From NCBI RefSeq assembly GCF_947497045.1, contig NZ_CANMEU010000002.1:434001-498000 (forward strand): a stretch of DNA of 64,000 bases. The letters run 5' to 3'. Below the pieces are notes generated by a model. That model saw only the letters and a program-made list of their open reading frames with translations, was not told the origin of the DNA and searched no databases. Shown one piece after another: positions 60,439 to 64,000 of this stretch. The stretch is from an uncultured Tateyamaria sp. (GTDB taxonomy: Bacteria > Pseudomonadota > Alphaproteobacteria > Rhodobacterales > Rhodobacteraceae). Each line of letters opens with the position of its first letter. Position 1 is the stretch's first letter. The translations under genes and the position numbers were made by a program.

Positions 60439-61365
60439 GTGGCCCTTGGCGAAACCGCAAAGCCGGATCTGCGGTGGGGCGTCGTCACCACTGTCAAAGC
60501 ACCGATCGCTCAGGTGGCACGCTTTTTGGCGCATTACCTGCACCTTGGTGCCAACAGAATCTTTGTGCATCTGGACGCGCCCGACCCGGCCCTAGCCGAC
60601 CGCCTCGATCATCGGCGCGTCAGGTTTTTCCAATGCGATGCGGCCTATTGGCGGGGCAAACACCCGCAAAGCTTTCAAAACCACCAGATGCGCCAGGCCT
60701 TCAATGCGACGCGCATCTATCGGCAAACGAAACTGGACTGGCTCGCGCATTTCGACGTGGACGAATACTTACTGGCCCCGGCCCCCATGCGCCAATTGCT
60801 CGGGGGTCTGAGCGCCGAGACGATCCATATCGAAGTCCCCATGGTCGAGATGCTCAACAGCGCAGGCGCACTGCATCATTTCAAAAAGGCGGCCACGCCC
60901 AAGGCGGCTCGCCACCTATATCCCACTTATGGCCCTCATGTTCCGGGCGGCTTCATCAGCACGCTCAGTCCGAAACTGATCGCGCGCAGCGGCCTGCCAG
61001 AGGCCCGGTTTGGCATCCACGCGTTTCAGCGCAATGGGCACAACATGGACGGTTTGGGCGCAACCACCGACCTCTATCTTGGTCACGCCCATGCCCCGGA
61101 TTTCGAGACATTTCAAAGACATATGGCCTATCGCCTCGCCAAGGGCAGCTATCACGACCGCAAAGGCCGCGCCAACCCGCTTGGGCACCTGATCCGCGTG
61201 TTGCTGGAGGATACAGACCCAAATGCGCTGCGCCATTTCCATCAGGAGATGAGTGCGGCGACACCCGAACGGCTTGACCTCCTCGCGGCGCATGACATGC
61301 TGATCACAGCGCGACTGGACCTTGATGACAAGGTGACCCGCATTTTCGGCAAGCTGGAGGATTAG
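60439..61365 (+). CDS. Glyco_tranf_2_4-like glycosyltransferase 4
   Basis: A 308-residue protein with the N-terminal VVTTVKAPIAQVARFLAHYL, the HLDAPDPALADRL region and the metal motif HFDVDEYLLAP near residue 108. The NQMRQAFNATRIYRQTKLDW region is shared with the next protein, marking a tandem duplication. It is distant from the enzymes of the 20792-26552 cluster. It starts with GTG 3 bp after prfC, so it may be translated from the prfC message. The acceptor is unknown. Confidence 0.78.
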   Translation: MALGETAKPDLRWGVVTTVKAPIAQVARFLAHYLHLGANRIFVHLDAPDPALADRLDHRRVRFFQCDAAYWRGKHPQSFQNHQMRQAFNATRIYRQTKLDWLAHFDVDEYLLAPAPMRQLLGGLSAETIHIEVPMVEMLNSAGALHHFKKAATPKAARHLYPTYGPHVPGGFISTLSPKLIARSGLPEARFGIHAFQRNGHNMDGLGATTDLYLGHAHAPDFETFQRHMAYRLAKGSYHDRKGRANPLGHLIRVLLEDTDPNALRHFHQEMSAATPERLDLLAAHDMLITARLDLDDKVTRIFGKLED

Positions 61366-61368
61366 GCC

Positions 61369-62304
61369 GTGACCACCTGGGGCCTTGTGGCCACCATCCT
61401 CGCCCCTGCCCCCGAGGTGCTGCGCTTTGCGGCCTATCATCTCGAACAGGGCGCGCATCGGCTATATATCTATCTGGATGCGCCGAATGACGCAGCCTTT
61501 AACCATCTGAAAGCACACCCGAAAGTACGGGTTCAGACCTGTGATACCGCGCATTGGCAGCGGCTTGGGGGCAAGCGGCCCGGCAAGCATCAGGTGCGTC
61601 AGGCGATGAATGCGACCCATGCCTATCATCGGCGTGCCGAGGTGGACTGGCTGATCCATATGGATGTCGACGAATTTCTGGTGCCCCAAGCCCCGGTGGC
61701 CGACCTGTTGTCAGGCCTGCCAGAGCAGCAGGCCGTGGCACGGATCCGGCCCATGGAACTGCTTGGCGGCAGTGCGACGGCCTTTAAGACGTTCATTCCC
61801 GCAGGCCCCGCACGCCGCAAGCTGGTCAGCGAGATTTACCCAACATTCGGGGCCTACGTCAAAGGTGGTTTCCTCAGCCATGTCGCGGGAAAGGTTTTTG
61901 TACGCAAAGGGTTGGACGATATTTCGATCCAGATTCACAACGCGTTTCAAAATGGCGGTCCGCTTGAAAGTGGCGCGGACATTGCGCAGATTGACCTTGC
62001 CCACTGTCATGCCCCGTCCTGGGACGCATGGCGCACCGCCTTTGACTATCGCCACGCCAAAGGCTCTTACCGGTCGGATCTGCGCCCCGCGATCCCGCCC
62101 GAAAATGGCGGCATGTCGCTGCATGATCTTTTTGCCCACCTATACGATGATCAGGGCGAGGAGGGCTTGCGCGCCTTTTTTGACGAAGTGATCAGTGACA
62201 GCCCCGCCTTGCGCGCGCGCCTGTCAAAACAGGGGTTGCTGCGCGAGGTTGATCTGGCCCTTGATGCCGCGCTCGCCCGACACTTCCCCGACGCTGCGGT
62301 TTGA
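61369..62304 (+). CDS. Glyco_tranf_2_4-like glycosyltransferase 5
   Basis: A 311-residue paralogue of the preceding protein: LVATILAPAPEVLRFAAYHL, YLDAPNDAAFNHL, QVRQAMNATHAYHRRAEVDW, then IHMDVDEFLVPQ. The GTG start is 3 bp after the previous stop. Tandem duplicates with diverged sequence suggest successive sugar transfers. A 124-bp gap separates it from the helicase gene. Confidence 0.78.
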   Translation: MTTWGLVATILAPAPEVLRFAAYHLEQGAHRLYIYLDAPNDAAFNHLKAHPKVRVQTCDTAHWQRLGGKRPGKHQVRQAMNATHAYHRRAEVDWLIHMDVDEFLVPQAPVADLLSGLPEQQAVARIRPMELLGGSATAFKTFIPAGPARRKLVSEIYPTFGAYVKGGFLSHVAGKVFVRKGLDDISIQIHNAFQNGGPLESGADIAQIDLAHCHAPSWDAWRTAFDYRHAKGSYRSDLRPAIPPENGGMSLHDLFAHLYDDQGEEGLRAFFDEVISDSPALRARLSKQGLLREVDLALDAALARHFPDAAV

Positions 62305-62428
62305 CGCCAACCCACGCCTTTGTTATGGACGCAGCGCGTGTCGGGGCCAAAGGCCTCCGCTTGGGCCATTCGGGCCGGCAGCAGATGATGCCGCGGGCCA
62401 AGTCAGTGTCCGCAACATACGGACATAC

Positions 62429-63913
62429 ATGACAAAATTTTCTGATCTGAACCTCAATCCAAAGGTCCTCAAAGCCATCGACGAAGCGGGCTACGAAAGC
62501 CCCACGCCCATTCAGGCGGGTGCGATTCCCCCTGCCCTTGAGGGACGCGACGTTCTGGGGATCGCCCAGACCGGCACCGGCAAGACCGCCAGCTTTACCC
62601 TGCCCCTGATCACCATGCTGGCCCGTGGCCGCGCTCGCGCACGGATGCCGCGCAGCCTCGTGCTGTGCCCCACGCGCGAATTGGCCGCGCAGGTGGCCGA
62701 GAACTTCGACACCTATGCCAAGCATGTGAAGCTGACCAAGGCCCTGCTGATCGGCGGTGTGTCGTTCAAGGAACAGGACATCCTGATCGACAAGGGTGTT
62801 GACGTGCTGATCGCCACACCGGGCCGCCTGCTTGACCATTTCGAACGCGGCAAGCTGATCCTGAATGACGTCAAGGTCATGGTCGTGGACGAAGCTGACC
62901 GCATGCTTGACATGGGGTTCATTCCCGATATCGAGCGCATCTTTGGTCTGACGCCATTCACCCGCCAGACCCTGTTTTTCTCGGCGACCATGGCCCCTGA
63001 AATCGAGCGGATCACCAACACTTTCCTGTCCAATCCCGAGCGGATCGAGGTTGCGCGCCAGGCCACAGCCTCCGAGACAATCGAGCAGGGCGTGGTCATG
63101 TTCAAAGGCTCGCGCAAGGATCGTGAAGGCAGCGAAAAGCGCAAGGTGCTGCGCCTGATAATTGATGGCGAAGGTGAGAAATGCACCAATGCCATCATCT
63201 TCTGCAACCGCAAGACGGATGTGGACACGGTTGCCAAGTCCCTGAAAAAATACGGCTATGACGCGGCACCCATCCACGGTGATCTGGACCAATCGCAACG
63301 GACCCGCACGCTGGAAGGGTTCCGCAATGGCGAGTTGCGTTTCCTTGTCGCCTCGGATGTGGCCGCGCGCGGGCTTGATGTGCCTTCGGTCAGCCACGTG
63401 TTCAACTTTGACGTCCCAAGCCACGCCGAAGACTATGTGCACCGCATTGGCCGGACGGGCCGTGCAGGACGTGACGGCAAGGCGATGATGATCTGCGTGC
63501 CGCGCGATGAAAAGAACTTCGATGCCATTGAAAAGCTGATCCAGAAGGAAATTCCGCGTCTGGACAACCCGCTTGGCACCAAGGCGCCCGAGCCTGCGGA
63601 CACAAACCCAGACGACAAGGTCGAGGACAAGCCCAAGCGCACCCGCCGCCCACGTAAGGCCAAGGACGACGCCCCCCACGCCGAAGAGGTAAAGGCCGAC
63701 GCGCCCATGCAAGAGGTCGAGGCGAAGGAAACGCCCAAGCCTGAACAGGAGGCGACAGCCAAAGCGTCAAGCAGCCGGGGTGGGCGTTCGTCCGACCGCG
63801 GTGGACGCGGCAAGGGGCGCAATGATGATCGAGGTGGTAACAAGGTTGTCGGCCTGGGCGATCACACGCCAACCTTCATCCAGCTGAGTTTCGACGAGCG
63901 GCGCGCCAGCTGA
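62429..63913 (+). CDS. DEAD-box RNA helicase (RhlE-like)
   Basis: A 494-residue helicase with all core motifs: Q motif SPTPIQAGAIP, motif I AQTGTGKT (about residues 45-52), Ia PTRELAAQ, II VDEADRMLD, III SAT, and VI HRIGRTGRAG. The C-terminal 110 residues are Lys/Glu/Pro-rich and then Gly/Arg-rich, a disordered RNA-binding tail. It remodels structured RNA in ribosome assembly or decay. ATG 62429 matches the family start; the frame extends upstream without support. Confidence 0.95.
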   Translation: MTKFSDLNLNPKVLKAIDEAGYESPTPIQAGAIPPALEGRDVLGIAQTGTGKTASFTLPLITMLARGRARARMPRSLVLCPTRELAAQVAENFDTYAKHVKLTKALLIGGVSFKEQDILIDKGVDVLIATPGRLLDHFERGKLILNDVKVMVVDEADRMLDMGFIPDIERIFGLTPFTRQTLFFSATMAPEIERITNTFLSNPERIEVARQATASETIEQGVVMFKGSRKDREGSEKRKVLRLIIDGEGEKCTNAIIFCNRKTDVDTVAKSLKKYGYDAAPIHGDLDQSQRTRTLEGFRNGELRFLVASDVAARGLDVPSVSHVFNFDVPSHAEDYVHRIGRTGRAGRDGKAMMICVPRDEKNFDAIEKLIQKEIPRLDNPLGTKAPEPADTNPDDKVEDKPKRTRRPRKAKDDAPHAEEVKADAPMQEVEAKETPKPEQEATAKASSSRGGRSSDRGGRGKGRNDDRGGNKVVGLGDHTPTFIQLSFDERRAS

Positions 63914-63922
63914 AAGGTGTGC

Positions 63923-64000
63923 TCAGAACTCGGCACCGGGGTGCCATGACATCCCATGCACGGCCCGCCACACGCCATCGTTTTGGGCAAACCACAGCGT
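63923..64000 (-). CDS. C-terminal end of an unrecognised protein
   Basis: The last 25 codons of a minus-strand gene that enters from the right edge end at a TGA (63923-63925). The peptide LWFAQNDGVWRAVHGMSWHP with GAEF after it looks coding, with G/C-ending codons. The W-x-A-V-H-G-M pattern is compatible with a SnoaL/NTF2-like C-terminus, but there is too little to assign it. The gene converges on the helicase gene with a 9-bp gap. Confidence 0.6.
   Translation of the reverse strand, partial: TLWFAQNDGVWRAVHGMSWHPGAEF

Noticed and set aside
1-64000. CRISPR arrays, tRNA and rRNA genes, insertion sequences
   Set aside because: No regularly spaced direct repeats with unique spacers, no tRNA-like T-arm sequences in gene-free gaps and no transposase motifs were seen by eye; a tRNAscan or ISfinder run would be needed to exclude them formally.

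Overview
The window looks like chromosomal DNA of an alphaproteobacterium of the Rhodobacterales (Roseobacter/Rhodobacteraceae group). Evidence: high GC with strong G/C preference at third codon positions, a gene-transfer-agent (GTA) type endolysin/holin pair, a fused indolepyruvate ferredoxin oxidoreductase, the order dnaB / alr / mlaE-mlaF / radA / cvpA / purF, surE-pcm-nlpD, tatABC, and Hint-domain proteins. Names rest on motifs read directly; no database search was run. I saw no tRNA, rRNA, CRISPR array, insertion sequence or phage structural genes. No gene-free stretch exceeds 300 bp; the longest (about 255 bp, 12815-13069) holds a small-RNA candidate and its terminator.

Layout. 1-268: C-terminal end of an unrecognised protein, apparently frameshifted. 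273-8231, all minus: acyltransferase, murI, argC, ccmE, the GTA-type endolysin and holin, ccmF, ccmH, paaG; the lysis pair splits the cytochrome c maturation genes. 8321-12814: indolepyruvate oxidoreductase with a divergent LysR regulator. 12865-20611: sRNA candidate, MscS channel, small secreted protein, purL, then a minus-strand VWA (CoxE-like)/MoxR pair. 20792-26552: five-gene, tightly coupled cluster of three Glyco_tranf_2_4 proteins (one fused to a dead sulfotransferase-like domain), a sulfotransferase and an FkbM-type methyltransferase, probably making or decorating a surface glycan. 26667-40779: unrecognised conserved protein, pyrC, pyrE, dnaB, a VWA-like secreted protein, alr, mlaE, mlaF, a PqiA-like membrane protein, radA, cvpA, purF and small hypotheticals. 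40904-46522: PilP-like small protein, SDR, methyltransferase, surE, pcm, NlpD-like lipoprotein, Hint protein. 46519-49025, minus: tatA, tatB, tatC and a DUF815 ATPase. 49240-50215: small dimeric barrel protein plus YafY/WYL regulator behind a perfect palindrome. 50274-53424, minus: sodium:solute symporter, orphan ABC ATPase and two Lin0512 paralogues, translationally coupled. 53581-58638: AlkC/AlkD-like repair protein, SDR lacking the usual catalytic Tyr/Lys, second Hint protein, second FkbM methyltransferase, MgtC, SnoaL-like protein. 58837-64000: prfC, two more Glyco_tranf_2_4 genes in tandem, a DEAD-box RNA helicase and the end of another minus-strand gene.

Most noteworthy: the lysis cassette inside the ccm genes with a CtrA-like site in front of it; the glycan cluster with a glycosyltransferase fused to a P-loop-less sulfotransferase-like domain; the symporter/ABC ATPase/Lin0512 pair operon; two families of dispersed intergenic repeats; a terminator-ended sRNA candidate preceded by a 13-bp palindrome; and several precise inverted repeats that look like operators.
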